Shown one piece after another: positions 24,256 through 36,887 of a DNA stretch of 64,000 bases (positions are counted from its first letter, which is position 1; each line of letters opens with the position of its first letter). The position numbers were made by a program, and so were the translations under genes. This DNA comes from Bemisia tabaci (Eukaryota; Arthropoda; Insecta; Hemiptera; Aleyrodidae): the NCBI RefSeq assembly GCF_918797505.1, contig NC_092797.1:20969372-21033371 (forward strand), written 5' to 3'. Below the pieces are notes generated by a model. It was not told where the DNA came from. It saw only the letters and a program-made list of their open reading frames with translations, and searched no databases.

Positions 24256-27200
24256 TATGGGTCCGGATGATTTCTGTGGCCGGTCCGTCTCCATCAAATT
24301 GGAAGCGAAGGGCATGTGGCGAAGGGGTGGGGTGGGGAGATCCGATGGTGTCGATCCCGAGTGGCCAAGTGATGTCAAGGCGCAGCAGTCGAAGTATCGC
24401 GCTCCTCATGCTAACTCCGTGGATCGGAATCACCGTGCTCCACATGTGCTCTCGTTCCTCGATCGTCCGCCAGTCGCCACCCCTAGCCGCTTGATTTCGC
24501 CCCTTCCATCCCTTATTCGCTGACCCTGAGATACTTTCCAACACTCTTCAGCAAAAGGGATAGGAGTCAGAATGTGCCGGGTTACCATCACTCTGCACCT
24601 TACTAAATTTATCGCAAATATTGTTTCGAAGATCGGTTGCTTGTCTATCGAACGCAGATTCTTGTCGACCAAGTGACCGATCTGGATTTCGTTGCAACTT
24701 ATTGCAATTTTTTCCAATGCACCGAAAGAAAGAATCGTCTGTGTTGTGACTTACCAAGTGTCGGCATGAGTGTTGTTCCGGTGTAACGATAAGTACCTCG
24801 ATTTGAGGATTTATTTTACATCCATACTTTTACATCCTTTCGGTGATGAACGATTTTCCGGAAACTTCGAAGTGATTTCTAGGCGTTGTTTCTGTGTGTT
24901 CAAATCGTGCGGGACTTCAAACGCTGCGTTACGCAGAGCATCTAATCCATCCGCTAAACTTGCAGAAAACAGTTATCTCAAGTGCTCTGCGGAATTTTAT
25001 GGTCATTTTTTCCTGGACGGCAAAATATTTCTCTCAAATGGTGACAAATTTTAACTAAAATTACGCGTATTTCTGACAAAATGCAATTTTTTTAGTGTTG
25101 CGTATTTATTAATCCAATCCGGTGTTCTTTGGTTTTTTTTTAGTTTATTTTACTAGGTATTGTGAATAACTCCAGTACTAACGAAAGGAAGTGACTCTCA
25201 CATTAAAACTTGGATTTTTTTTCAAGAACTCCACATCGTGACTCAAACATTCCAGTTTGAAAGAATTTTCCATTCTAGGAATGATAAACTTTTCGCTTTG
25301 TTTTTAGTGGTGAGTTCATTGGAAAATTAAGAGGAGACGACATTATCTTTGTTTTCGTGCTGAAACTTTGAAGTGTTTTTTATTGTGGCGATAATGTATT
25401 TCATTCGGAGATTGATTTACGTCCCGCCAATCCCGCGGCAAGCAAAGTTACGTTCGTAATGCAAGAATAAAGTGCGGTTAAATCATGCACCGGGCTTCTG
25501 CGGATTGTCTTTCAACGTGTGTTCCTGATTTAAAGCTATAGTATCGATAATTGGCGTCCCCTTCAACCTAACAGGTAGGATTCTACCAGCGCATTCATTA
25601 GAACATTCGATTGCTTGTGTCTCATCTTATAAATTGTCTACATCTTCTTTAATTTCACTGCAAACTGACTACTTAAAATCAAGGAGCTATTTTTAACAAA
25701 ACAAGTGTAAGCTTTGAAATACTGCTAAGATTGTGTGACTTGACGTTTCATGTTTGTAGCTGAACAATTTGAAAACCCTCCTGGAATTTTTTCGCAAAAA
25801 TTTTCCATACCTAATTTTATTCATTTTCCTATGAGTATAATTAGCATATATAAGGTTGTCAAGTTTGCTGCGCGAAATATGTACAAAGTTGAACAATCTT
25901 AGCATAACTGAAAACCTCACACGTAGGTAGTTGTTACGAAGAACTCCTCCGTTGTATCATATTAAGTACCACGTTTCAGTGAAATCAAATAATAGTTTGT
26001 GTTGAATAAACGCACTTTTGAAACGGGAATTACTGTGTTTTAGGGGTTTGGAATATTTTACTTGTACAATTTTACATATATAAAAAAAATAACGAAATAA
26101 TCTAGGGAGCACGGTAAATTTTGAATCCAATAATTATCATGACGCCAAAGACAATTGGATCGAGTTGATCGAACCAAGAGGAAGTTTGATTTACTATTTC
26201 TTTGTTGGACTCAATATTCGAACAAAGTTCAATGCATATTTTCACGCTCAATTTTTTTTTTCAATTTAGAAGTTTTGCCAAGAGAAAATGTGCGACCACG
26301 CTTAGAAACATTCAAAACTACTCATGAATCAATATTTTGGATATTTTCATCACGCTTATGTGGTTGCAATTATTATCAAATTTTGATTACTCTAAGTTCT
26401 GATTGGCTGAAAATTGTGCGTCGTTTTTTGACTTGTAAGAGGCTTCTAAAGCCACATGACATTCAAAGGGAGGGTTGAATCGTAGTTCATATCATCTAAT
26501 AAAAAGAACTTAATTTGGGTACATTTGATTCGATCTTTACACTTTTTTCTGATTGTCTTCAGATCGTGATGTATAACATCGAGTTTTCCCGCAAGAAATA
26601 CTTTCTCACAGTTTTGCAATCATTTGTTCGTTAATCTCCATCTAATCGTGCCAACCTCTGCTTAGAATCCATCTTTAGTCGTTAGTGACTTTCAGCACGC
26701 TTGTTCTCGTGATCAGCTCACTTTCATTGGGTTGTGCGACTCCGAACTTCCCCTGCGATATTAAAAGTGATTATGATTTTAATTTAAAACCCTATAAAGA
26801 TTAAAAAAATGTTGCAATCGCGCGTCCGATCCGATTATGAAAAATGTACCCATTAAAACCCATAATCACGGCGCTCAAATTAAATAAATCATTTAATGTG
26901 CGCATATGAAGCGTATTACACATACACTGAAAGCAATGTAAATGCGTGTGTCGTCTGTTTTGAGGATCGACTAAAAGACATTTCTAAAAAAAAATCTAAT
27001 TCAGTCATACTGCCAAACTAACTCTCAAAAAATAATGTTTAGGTGCGTCTCTGTGGCGTACGCTGTAAAATATATGAACCGGGCAGAGAGAGATTTTGGT
27101 AACAATCAAAGAGAGAAGAACATTTTTTTCTCCACGATGCTCAGATTTCTTCTCCAAGACTAATGTTTAAAAAAATGGGGGGGGGGGGAGTTTTTTTGTC

Positions 27201-28431
27201 GAAAATTCACTTACCTGTAATAATGGCTACCCTGCAGCGGCCCCTCATTCCATACATATAAGAGGCTTCATTCAAACTTCCTTCGTAGTATGACCACATG
27301 ACCGCCTTTTATGATACGACCATATCGACGCGAAGGCGGTGTTTATGCCTACTCGCTGGAATGAAGGCGAACTTTTTTCTGTTCGACAGAGCTCGGTCTA
27401 TTCGCGCTTGCCCTCATTTGGGAGGCTAGGCAAAACATACTCCACAATTTGAGCGGTAGCTCCTTGATGTACGCTCCTGCTTCAAGCGCTTGCGGCATTC
27501 ACAATTTGTATGTGCCCAGCGTCAGGGGCAATTTTTCCAAAATAAGTGATTTTAATCGTATTCATTAGTCATTGCATCGCAGACGCCTGATTTTTATGTG
27601 GCTTTTCAGCACTTTCTAGAACGATTCCATCGTCTATCAATCACTTGATAATTTTTGGATTTTAGGATGCTTTGCCATTCTTACATTTGCCATTTTCAGT
27701 AGTATTTTGGTAGTAGCTTCTTCGATATTTACATCACGCTGTAGTGCGTCCTATGTCGGCATATAACAGCTGACCGAGCAACACTTTGAGAAAACTCCGA
27801 AAGTACGTCCCAAGTGCATGTAGAAAATCGTTTAACAATCGCTTTTTAAATTTTTAACCATCATTCATGAGGAATTTATGTCGATTTTTGTCAATCTGAC
27901 CAATTGAATGAAACCCTAGAAAATTCTCAACCAATATTTCTAAAGTTCTTATATTAATCTTTCATACCTATAGTCTAATACGTAAATCCTCCAGATTAAA
28001 ATTCCCAAAGTTTGCGATTCGAGAAATTTGTTCGAGGCGTACTCAAACGTATTTTGAAAATCCTTTTTGGTCATATCCTCCGTGCGAATATTTGACGCGC
28101 TAAACCGCACTAAGGTGAGGATATCGGAGAATTTTGAAGAAAAAATCCCACCGTCTAGAAATTATTATCAATGGAAAGATTGATCGTTTGAATTGATCTA
28201 CGAAATAACCGTGAAGAAAGTCGTCTTACAGTTTTTTCTACCCCGCCTCTATGGTGGTAAAGTAAGTGTAGAAAAATGGCAGCTTCAGTGTGGAAGTCCT
28301 TCGATGTTGCGTCAAAGGCCGATTTTGAAAGAATAATAGATTCCATGTTGTATCGAAAACATGCACGCATGAGTAATTCTACGGTTGGTACTCTTTTTAT
28401 TAAATCTCATTTCTCATTACTCTGCCGTGCT
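24256..28431. other. Long stretch without a recognisable gene
   Basis: The first 270 bases are relatively GC-rich, with overlapping open frames on both strands that I do not recognise. The region could hold an unidentified 5' exon. From 24.5 to 28.4 kb the DNA is AT-rich and looks unique, with a run of 12 G at 27177-27188. I see no inverted-repeat element. Confidence 0.4.
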
Positions 28432-28675
28432 AAGGAAGAACGCCGTATGAACATTCGAGAGTTGCCAAATTTACTCCGATCAAAATGCTTATTTTTGAAA
28501 AAAGTTATGAATATTTTTCTTTTAAATTTTCAGAATCTTCTGGTGGAATTGCGAACAAAATTGTCTGAAAAATTGAGAGGAAAATATTCATAACTTTATC
28601 AGAAAATTCGCGTTTTTTGAAAGGAAATTTGGAAACGCCTAAAGGTTCATCTGGCGTTTTTCCTTAGCACGGCAG
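28432..28675. mobile_element. F1 MITE, full length
   Basis: CTGCCGTGCTAAGG to CCTTAGCACGGCAG, 244 bp, perfect terminal 14-mers. Flanks TACT and AACT agree at three of four bases, which fits a worn 4-bp duplication. It is non-coding. Confidence 0.82.
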
Positions 28676-29343
28676 AACTGACCAGGCCACGCGATGAGTC
28701 ACCTAATTAAAGCGGCGAATACTCAGAAATCACTGGTTCAGGAACACTCACTTTTCGGTTTCATGGACAAGGGGGGATAGGTTGGGAAAAGGGTGGAGTC
28801 GCAGGGCTCCCCACTTCACTCACATCATTGTAAATTCGAATTATTAGTCACATTTTTAAAGGATTCATCTTCGCACATTCCAAACCACGCGGTGACATGA
28901 ATCAAGCGCCGAAAGTTTAGCGCTACAAATCGTGTAGGTTTGTCAAATGATATCTTCCTGTTCATTCTACCTGACACACCCCTGACCCTTTTTGCCGTGG
29001 TCGTTTCATTTTTAAGGGGACTTCAGGTTTCGAAAAACCACCCCCAAAGTATTTCTGTTCTCGTAAAAGGGATTTTTAAAGATGTCTTTCAAGATTTCAA
29101 GAATTTTTCATGGTTCCGTCTCTAAAAATTGGTGAAAATCAACGCGAATTTCTCATGTTTTACGACCGAAAAGTGTTTTCTAGTGGTTTTTCGTGGCTGC
29201 TGACCATAGAGAAAAAAAAGAGGTGGTCGCATTTTGGTCACCTTGGATTTTGCTGATGACCTAGGTCGATATGGACGGTTTTTATCATTGATTATCTGGG
29301 AAATGGTGTCGTTTATGGCAAAGTCACTTTAACAATAAGTATA
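28676..29343. other. No recognisable gene
   Basis: Short open frames only. No repeat recognised. Confidence 0.35.
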
Positions 29344-29591
29344 TGAGAGGCTTGAAGGACAAGGCGCATAAGTGCAGCTTTTGCTATTTCCAGTAAAACG
29401 TGTTCGAAGTTTTGAAATAACATGGATCCTTATGGTGGAGAGAAAATTCAAACGGACTTCTTGATGCTTAAAAATTGGAATTTGGGAGTGAATTGTTCAC
29501 AGAATATGCATTTAGACTGGTTTTACTTTAAATCACTAACACCTCCATTTTTTTCAAAACCAACTGCACTTATGCGCCTCTAAATCCCTCA
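29344..29591. mobile_element. F5 foldback MITE with TA-flanked ends
   Basis: TGAGAGGCTTGAAGGACAAG at the left is answered by a shortened right end (CTGCACTTATGCGCCTCTAA, then CCCTCA). The flanks read GTATA and TATAA, so a TA or TATA target duplication is likely. It is non-coding. Confidence 0.6.
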
Positions 29592-29976
29592 TATAAAGTC
29601 TTTTAAATTATATTTTGAGTTGATGTGAGCAAAAAAACGTAAGTTATAGTCCATTTTCCATACTTCGAATTTCAGATTTGGTGAAATATCGACGACCCCT
29701 CATTGTACCGACCTCATCACGGGGTAAGCAATCCTCAAAATGCGACGATCTCCTTTTCTTCTGTAGGGTTTCTTCCCATTCGGAATATTCAGAGACGAGA
29801 CCATATCTGTTTCTGAGCAAGTAAGAAAATAAAACAGTGAAAATGTCCCCCTTTTTCCTCATTTATCCCTAGTAAGTCCGGACTCGGGATATGGATATGC
29901 TTCGCCCCTCTTGGTCAAGCGTCGGCGTCAGGTCCTCCGATGTCCCCGTACCTCGCCGCGCCGGACCGGGCCGCGC
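29592..29976. other. Unrecognised open segment on minus strand, otherwise nothing
   Basis: On the minus strand TTTTCTTACTTGCTCAG ending at 29813 resembles a splice acceptor and is followed by about 55 open codons, including NRYGLVSEYSEWEE. I recognise no family; it may be chance. No other feature found. Confidence 0.2.
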
Positions 29977-30204
29977 CGCACGGTGGGTCAAGTCGATCAG
30001 AGAGGTCAGACATGAAATTTTAAACTAAAACTGCAAATTGTCATGCTTAACTCGTCAAATTTTAAATTTTAAGGAGTGCTTTCAGAAGAAAATTCCACAA
30101 TGAAACCACTTTTAAAACCTTAAAGTTCTTTATAAACAGAGTTATGAGCTTTTAAAGTTTCCAAACGTTATCCGACCTTCCCCTTTGACTCGACCCATTG
30201 TGCG
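29977..30204. mobile_element. F18 foldback element, second copy
   Basis: CGCACGGTGGGTCAAGTC at 29977 pairs with GACTCGACCCATTGTGCG ending at 30204; the outer bases GCGCC/GGCGC extend the pairing. The interior resembles the copy at 16414-16650. It is non-coding. Confidence 0.65.
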
Positions 30205-30645
30205 GCGCCGCGCGCACCCGCCCAGACAGACCTGCTAGATGTCTCGGGTCCGGTATTAATTACGTGTCCGACAGCGTCTGGCCCGGAAGGAGGAACGTGG
30301 CGTGGGCTCAAAGAATGTAGAGTAGAGCAACGTGCGCTATCGAAATCAAGTTCAAGTTGCCAAAATATTGAGATTTCGTAAAGGTGCACAGTCTGCCGCC
30401 TCCGTGCGACGATTTCGACTCATCAAACAAGTCGTGACAAAATATTGCGGCGTGAGGTCATTAAGACCTAATGGCTCACAAAGCAACGAGCTACCCGAAC
30501 TGTTGTGTTGGTCGACCGGTAAGAGGTGGTTTGTGTGAATGCCCAGTTTCCTGCGCTCGCTTTCCTACTATAAATTATGAAAAAAAGAATGAAGATTATT
30601 GAATCAAATGTCGCGGAAATAAGTGCCAGAGATGTTTTACAACCC
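30205..30645. other. No recognisable gene
   Basis: GC-rich start grading to AT-rich. No coding or repeat evidence. Confidence 0.35.
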
Positions 30646-31624
30646 TCCCTGATAAAAATTGGCGATAGGAGCTGCGTTTCAAAATACCGTAGGAGTTCTT
30701 ATAGCCGACTGAAGAAGGCGATAGAATATCATATAGCATATAGAATTCATATAGAAAGTGGAAAAATCATACGGCCGGGCTACACGAAGCGATAAAAAAT
30801 GAAACAGCCGGGCTATCGTTCCTGTCGCCAGGCTTTACACTTTATCACCTGGCTGTTGTTTTTTTGCCATCGGCTATAAAAGGCTATAAGAAATTGTGTA
30901 GAAATTCGTGTGCTTTGTAAATCCGCAAGTTTGTACGGAATCACCATAATATTTACAAAACGCACATTATATTTTCCTTTACTACATATTTGTTTTCATT
31001 AATTAAAATGAGAATAATCCATACAGAGTGTGCAAACATTTCAAAGTCATGAGTTGAACAACGCTGACTCCACGAGATTAAATATTACAGCCACATTTAC
31101 AGCACAACACAAAGCGGAGCGGCGGCGCACTGGCGCCTACAAACCTGACAGGGATACTTCACGCACTGCGCAATGCGTGAAGTATCCCTGTTAGGTTTGT
31201 AGGCGCCAAATGCGCGTTTCGCGCTGGCTGCCCTCTCGCCGCGCCGCGCCGCAGTGTACCACGGCGCATGAAGCAACTATTTCACACCAGAGGTATTGCA
31301 CAGTATCGTACGAAATTGAAGGCGCTCCAACATATTAGAAATGGCAGGCATCCTTCAAAAGTACGGAGCTTCCCTCACAAAATAAATCAAGATACTACGG
31401 CCCAAAAAGAGAGCGGTAGTCCAAAAACTCACTAAGTCCTAGCATCCGTAATTAGTAACGTTTAGCATACACTTTATCGTCAGGCTGTTGCTTAATCGCC
31501 ATCGGCTATGAAAGGCTATAAGAAATTGTGTTACCGGCTATAGAAGCTACTGGAAATCTAACAGTCGGCTGTAGGTCTATGGTATTTTGGAACACAGATT
31601 CTATACTGCCAATTTTTACCAGGG
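30646..31624 (+). mobile_element. F6 large foldback element, copy 1
   Basis: TCCCTGATAAAAATTGGC at the left and GCCAATTTTTACCAGGG at the right are inverted repeats. The arms carry many GGCTATA/TATAGCC motifs. At 31125-31208 an 84-bp palindrome is made of two inverted copies of a GGCGCCTACAAACCT...TACTTCACGCA module, flanked by GC-rich DNA. No transposase. Copies 2 and 3 (46614, 49216) lie in the opposite orientation. Confidence 0.8.
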
Positions 31625-32565
31625 CTTACATGGATACACGGACAATGGACCCGTGACGTGGCGTGAATGATCGATTAGGTATCGATATTTCCCCATTTGA
31701 TCAAATATGAAAAGTCGTTACTTTGACTTAAAAGACTTCAAGACAAGGATAAAATCAATGCACTTTGAAACAATGATAGGTGGCGTGATCGCAGCCGTTG
31801 CAGACACAAAATTGAAAAAAAAAGAAAAAATACTTGTCGTGTGACTTACTTAGCATAGCCGGTAGGGTCGTCCAACTTGACCTTTCTTGAATTTTAATGA
31901 TCCCGATGAAATATTTCCTACTCAAAACACTGAAGTGAAGTTTGATGCTCGTATCGTGGGTTGCGATATTGCCTCGGCGCTTACGTATTCTACTGGCACA
32001 AAAATGGAAAACAAATGACTTGAATTTGCGGACAAGGAAATTTTTTCTTTATAAAAGTATCATCTCCTCTCAATTCAAGAAAAAATTCTTCTTGGCAGAA
32101 AATTTAAGATTTTTTGCTTAAATCAAGTCACTTTTTTCCAAGTGAGCAATGAAGGGTTTTTGTTTTTGGCATATTCTTTAATTGTAATAATAATCACATT
32201 TAGGTACACTTAAAAAATTACTCCTCAGGTGCAATGAATGAAAAGGGGTTGGTTTTTCTCGTCTTCTCCCCAAAAACCCAAGTCTTATAATTTTTGAGTG
32301 AAATCTGCGTCGTATTCAGGGCGGCATAAAAAACCGTGATTCGATTTTTTCCTCTTAATTTTAATTGATTCTGAAAATTTCATTATCATGAATTCTCTCG
32401 TGACTCCAGCTCGTGTAGCGTATACAACCAGAGTGGTATTACTTATTTTCGTATGCAATATGGCATTTCCTAACTTAGAAGGGGATATTGCTTTATTTTT
32501 GTCCCCAAAAAGTGTTGATTCCATTCTTCTAAGAGGCAAGTTTACTCCGCACTCTTATAACTCCG
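31625..32565. other. No gene; fragment of a CAGTGGCGTGG element
   Basis: GACGTGGCGTGAATGATCGA with ATCGATATTTCCCCATTTGA (about 31655-31700) matches part of the MITE at 21502. The rest is AT-rich without recognisable features. Confidence 0.4.
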
Positions 32566-32674
32566 GTTGTAAGGAAGCAATGTGGGCTCTAAAGTGAAAT
32601 TTTACTTTTGATCTCACTCCGAGGTTCACTTAGGTAGAGCCGTAAAAAGCCTCTATTTGCCAAGACAATTGGTG
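32566..32674 (+). repeat. 109-bp direct repeat, left copy
   Basis: Begins GTTGTAAGGAAGCAATGTGG and ends GACAATTGGTG. It is repeated at 33093-33201 with scattered substitutions and no length change. The two copies abut either side of an F3 element. Confidence 0.9.
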
Positions 32675-33090
32675 CAATGAAAAAAAATTCCCGGCGTTTT
32701 TACCAAGGTCCGTTGTTCCCTTTACCATTTCACTTTTTTTACCAATTATTGGTAATTTTACCAAGACAGACCGGTAAGCTTACCTAAAAACCGGTATTTT
32801 TACTGTTTTTTTCAGGTAAGAATACCACTTTTATTGGTAATCAATTCCCGCGGTAATTTTGTCATTTTATCTCGGTAATCCTACCACAGTCGATAAAAAA
32901 TATTGGCGTTTTTACCAAGGTCCAGTAAAATTACCGAGATAGTTCAATAATTTTACCGAGATTTCTTGGTAACGTTACCAATTCCATAAATGGTAATTTT
33001 ACCAAGAAAAAACTGGGATCAAATAGAACCCTGAATTTTTGGTAATTTTACCCTTTTCTTAGTAAATACACCAATATTTTTTTTTCAGTG
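32675..33090. mobile_element. F3 foldback element, full length
   Basis: Ends CAATGAAAAAAAATTC and TTTTTTTTTCAGTG are inverted repeats (one is mutated from CACTG). The interior is saturated with GGTAAAATTACC-like short inverted motifs. Non-coding. Near-identical layout to 45300-45713 in the opposite orientation. Confidence 0.82.
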
Positions 33091-33092
33091 CA

Positions 33093-33201
33093 GTTGTAAG
33101 GAGGCAATGTGGGCTCTAAAGTGAAATTTTACTTTTGATCTCACCCCGAGGTTCACTTAGGTAAAGCTGTAAAAAACCTCTATTCGCCAAGACAATCAGT
33201 G
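33093..33201 (+). repeat. 109-bp direct repeat, right copy
   Basis: Same length as the left copy at 32566-32674. It begins GTTGTAAGGAGGCAATGTGG, two bases after the F3 element ends. Confidence 0.9.
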
Positions 33202-33908
33202 AGTTCGTATTTACTTCCCATTAATCCACTTGGTTATAAGACACCCTTGTCTAACCTCTTCTCACAAAGCATGAGATATCAGTATCTGGGGCTCGTGGTA
33301 ATTATTCAAGTTAACTGGAGTTTATCCGTCAATTTTTTGTGGGCCATTAAACTCTCGTCGGACGCAGGACGGCGTAAAATAGAGCGTGTCATTAGTCGAT
33401 CGCGATGGAGCCTGTTCAACAGGCGGATTAAAATTCTTGCATTTTAATTTGAGAGAACGTGACACTAACTATAAATACAATGTAAACGTACCAGACACTG
33501 GGTGTTGGCAAAGTATTTCACCCCCGGTCGTCATGTTTGCGTTAATTAATTTTCTAATGTTCATATCCTCTTAATCGCTCAGTGCACCGTTAACAAGGCC
33601 GGCTGCTGTCCCATCGCGAATAGGAAATGGTTGGACTTAAAGGTTTCAAAGTTGTACAAAAGCCAGTCCTCAATATTTAATGAATGAATTTAATTTAAAA
33701 TACCCTCATTTATCGCTGTTTTTGTATGGGTCTTTTTTTTAAGATCTTACCCAAATGATATTATGAGGCATATTTTATGAATCATTTGACGTCTTCAAAT
33801 AATGCGGTAAAAGTGCCATAAACTGCAGTTTCTCCCACCGTTCTATACAAAAAAAAAGTGTTCAGAAAGCACTGAGTCAAAACTCCAAGCGCAACATCAA
33901 AATCAAAA
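33202..33908. other. No recognisable gene
   Basis: AT-rich with short open frames. Nothing supported. Confidence 0.35.
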
Positions 33909-34270
33909 AAGTTGAGCTATTAGCCGATTTTACAAATATATTTATAATGATTGCGACTCAGGCCATGCTTCAATAAAATAGTTATAGTTAGTTAGTTAAT
34001 GTGCAAAATGATGGCTATAGAATGGCTATATATACAGATGGATTAGAATGGCTATATTTAAATTTTACCTTAACATGGTGGACAAGCAAGCGTTTCGACC
34101 ATCAATTTGCTCTTCATCAGTGCAGGGAAAAGTATATAGATAAGAATAAACAACACTGGCAAGATGCATAAGCACAAAGAAAAGGGAAAATCGCTACAAG
34201 TTTGCTACGTGGGTAATAAAGTCTAAAGTCTATTGCATATTATTTGTAAAATCGGCTAATAGCTCAACTT
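33909..34270 (-). mobile_element. Foldback element with AGTTGAGCTATTAGCCG ends
   Basis: AAGTTGAGCTATTAGCCGAT (from 33909) is the inverse of the sequence ending at 34270. Inside, on the minus strand, CTGATGA (34114-34120) and GAAACG (34091-34096) are 17 bases apart. This is a phrase found near the ends of some retroelements and reminiscent of a hammerhead ribozyme core. No coding. Confidence 0.6.
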
Positions 34271-35081
34271 TTGTTTTCACATGATGAGTAGTCGAAAACA
34301 GAAAATCTCCTCAAAACAATAATATCGTATGCAAATTATAAATGCGCTTTGGACGTACACGTATGATAAAGAAGATATAATATTTTATGAGGCTCCTCCA
34401 GTCTATCCTCAAATGATTACCTATTTCTGCAAGCGTACTTGTTACCAGCGATTGATCTTACAGTATCACAATCCTGCTCATGTCCGATCGATTCTTGGCC
34501 ATGGTGTGCTGTTGGGAAAAAATGTTGCAAATTAGGTTTTTGAACTAATGCAATAAATCTAGATCGACATCCTAGTGCCTTGAACACGGACTGCAGTTCA
34601 TCACCCGTAATCGATGTCAATCTTTGGAACCGATGAGCAGACGGAGCCGACGCTGTGGGATGAGCACGCAGCTTGCATGTACGAGACATGTTTAGGTGCA
34701 CCTATATGTTATACATGTTTCAATGGGCTAGCCCCGTTTCAAAGGGATCTGGTCTCGCCGCGTTCCGGGATCCTGAGGATGAGCGTGCAGCAAGCCTGCT
34801 CTCTTCTTGGCGCGCCTGAGGAATGGAATTTAGATAAAGATACAGTTGTAAATACTTATCCTGTTGCGATTTTGGACCATTGTAGACGGCCATTTTTGAG
34901 GAAGGAGCCGTATAATGCTGAATACCATCTGAACCATCTCATTTGGCGCAAGCACTGCAATGCGTATCGATCAAAAATGAAGGGGCTATCCGTTGCTTGC
35001 CTACATGATCATGCTTTGCAAAAACGAGCGTTTTCCAGTATAACCTGAGGCTTTCAGGGATTATTTTACTAAGGAAAATGA
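34271..35081. other. Unrecognised overlapping open frames
   Basis: A 144-codon plus-strand frame (34614-35048) and shorter overlapping ones on both strands have ordinary composition, but I recognise no domain. If coding, the likeliest is the plus frame with CNAYRSKMKGLSVACLHDH near its end. Chance cannot be excluded. Confidence 0.2.
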
Positions 35082-35348
35082 TTGAGGGGCTTGGAGGACA
35101 AGGCGCATAAGTGCAGTTTTTGAAAAATTTGAGATATTAATGATTTTAAGTGAAACTATGGTATTAATGCATATAATGGTATAATGCATATTCTGTGAGA
35201 AATTCGCACTAAAATTCCAATTTTTAAGCATTAGAAAGTTAGTTTTAACTTTCTTTCCGCCATAAGGACCCATCTAATTTCGAAACTTCAAAGATTTCTT
35301 GAAATAGCAAAAACTGCACTTATGCGCCTTGTCTTCCAAGCCCCTCAA
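35082..35348. mobile_element. F5 foldback MITE, best-preserved copy
   Basis: TTGAGGGGCTTGGAGGACAA to TTGTCTTCCAAGCCCCTCAA, with near-perfect arms of about 45 bases including GGCGCATAAGTGCAGTTTTT. 267 bp, non-coding. It is the reference for the copies at 11420, 15875, 29344 and the fragment near 63015. Confidence 0.85.
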
Positions 35349-36670
35349 TTATGAAAAAGTACGTTTTTAATGACAATTAATCATCAAAGCACCTCCACCT
35401 CATCTATTACTTTTGAGAGCCAAGCGTTGGCGTTTTTTTCTTTTATGCTGGAGAGGTTCTGCCTCTCTGTGAAATTTCCAAGAGAATTATTATTTTTTAT
35501 ACATTACAAATCAATCATAGTTTCGTACTTAATTGAAAAAATAGAGCTAGTGTCTAATGTTGGAGTTTACCTTAATGCATTGTAAGGCAAGATTTGCATT
35601 AAGAGTTTGATTGTGGCGCGCAATAATACTTTTAGTTTCGGTGAATTGTAATATTATGTGCCGGAAGTGACAGACCGCTGAGCTGGATAAGTCGCATTTT
35701 AGTTAGCTGTTAACTTAAACAGTTCCTCAATGTATGCAACAAGATGGGTCTGGAATAGACTAAATTCGAATTTGGAAAAAAAAAACTCTGTTTTGTGAGT
35801 TTCGGTTGATTCTGTAGCGTACATTTTCATCCCCTCATTACTCACGGAAAAAAGTTCCCACTTGAATCAAATGGAATTCCAAATGAAAATGTTCAGCCAA
35901 AGAATTCCAGTTTGTTTCAAAAGGACATTCAGGCGTTTTAAAAAAGAAGAAAAAACTGCTTAGTTGTTACGTAGGAAAATGCACGAACGTCAAGTTGTTT
36001 TAAAAAAGCGTTCAATGAAAGTTCTATTTGACTCACATATAGATTTTCCTCAGTGCATTCTATACCTTGATCCCTCATCTATTTTTGTTGCGTTCTCGTA
36101 GCAATGTCAGTGGTGATATGTGTTTAAATGCAAAACCACTCCACGTGTTGGTTTTTTCTTCAACTATTGTGCCAATACACAAACCGGTGTTTTATGTATG
36201 AAAGATGTCTTATCTCCACGATCTACCCTTCTAACACTCGCATCTTATCTCCTCTAACACGCCTCAAGGCTTTTTAACGCCAAGCCAAGTGTAAAGTCTT
36301 TTGAACTTGTGCGGCACGTGCTATGTATTTGGCGCTGCAAAAAGTAGAGTTCTCATCAGGTCGTAAATATTTAGCAATATGTCACTCAATGGAGATGAAA
36401 GACATTGCTATAACATGCAACCAAAACGATTTTGATTTAGACTGAGGCGATACCTGTTTTTAAAAAATTATTGACCTGTAAAACGTTTTTTAGATCAAGA
36501 TTTTCAAATACATTTTGATGATACGATACGGCGCGGAATTATGATCTTTGAATGGGACCATTTGTTGAAACATGATGATGAAGATTAAAAAATCTCTAGC
36601 GAAACGCTAAATTCGTCTATTTCTAGGTACGCGTCACACCAATATCTCAGGTTCGTTCTAAATATTCATG
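35349..36670. other. No recognisable gene
   Basis: AT-rich unique-looking sequence. No repeat or coding signal I can support. Confidence 0.35.
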
Positions 36671-36887
36671 TCGACGGTGTAAGCCGGCAATCACATAACT
36701 CGGTTTGCGACGTCGCAGACTTCCTATCATACTTCATGTTTTAAACGAAAAACTACTCAACGGCAATTCTTTAAAACTGCCGTGATTTTTCTTCCATTTT
36801 TTGTTCTCTTTTGAAAAAATATAACATAGAGGTGGAGATTTTCAAACACTGTAAACGAGTTATGTGATTGCCGACTTACACCGTCGA
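36671..36887. mobile_element. F7 foldback MITE
   Basis: TCGACGGTGTAAGCCGGCAA at 36671 pairs with TTGCCGACTTACACCGTCGA ending at 36887, and the arms continue through TCACATAACTCG. A second copy is at 44273-44525. It is non-coding. Confidence 0.82.

Noticed and set aside
24075..24544. Overlapping genes on both strands, 105-139 codons
   Set aside because: The longest plus frame begins inside the F1 MITE; no domain is recognised on either strand.
29644..29862. A 72-codon minus-strand gene with an upstream acceptor-like site
   Set aside because: Kept only as a low-confidence open segment; no homologue recognised and the acceptor alone is weak evidence.
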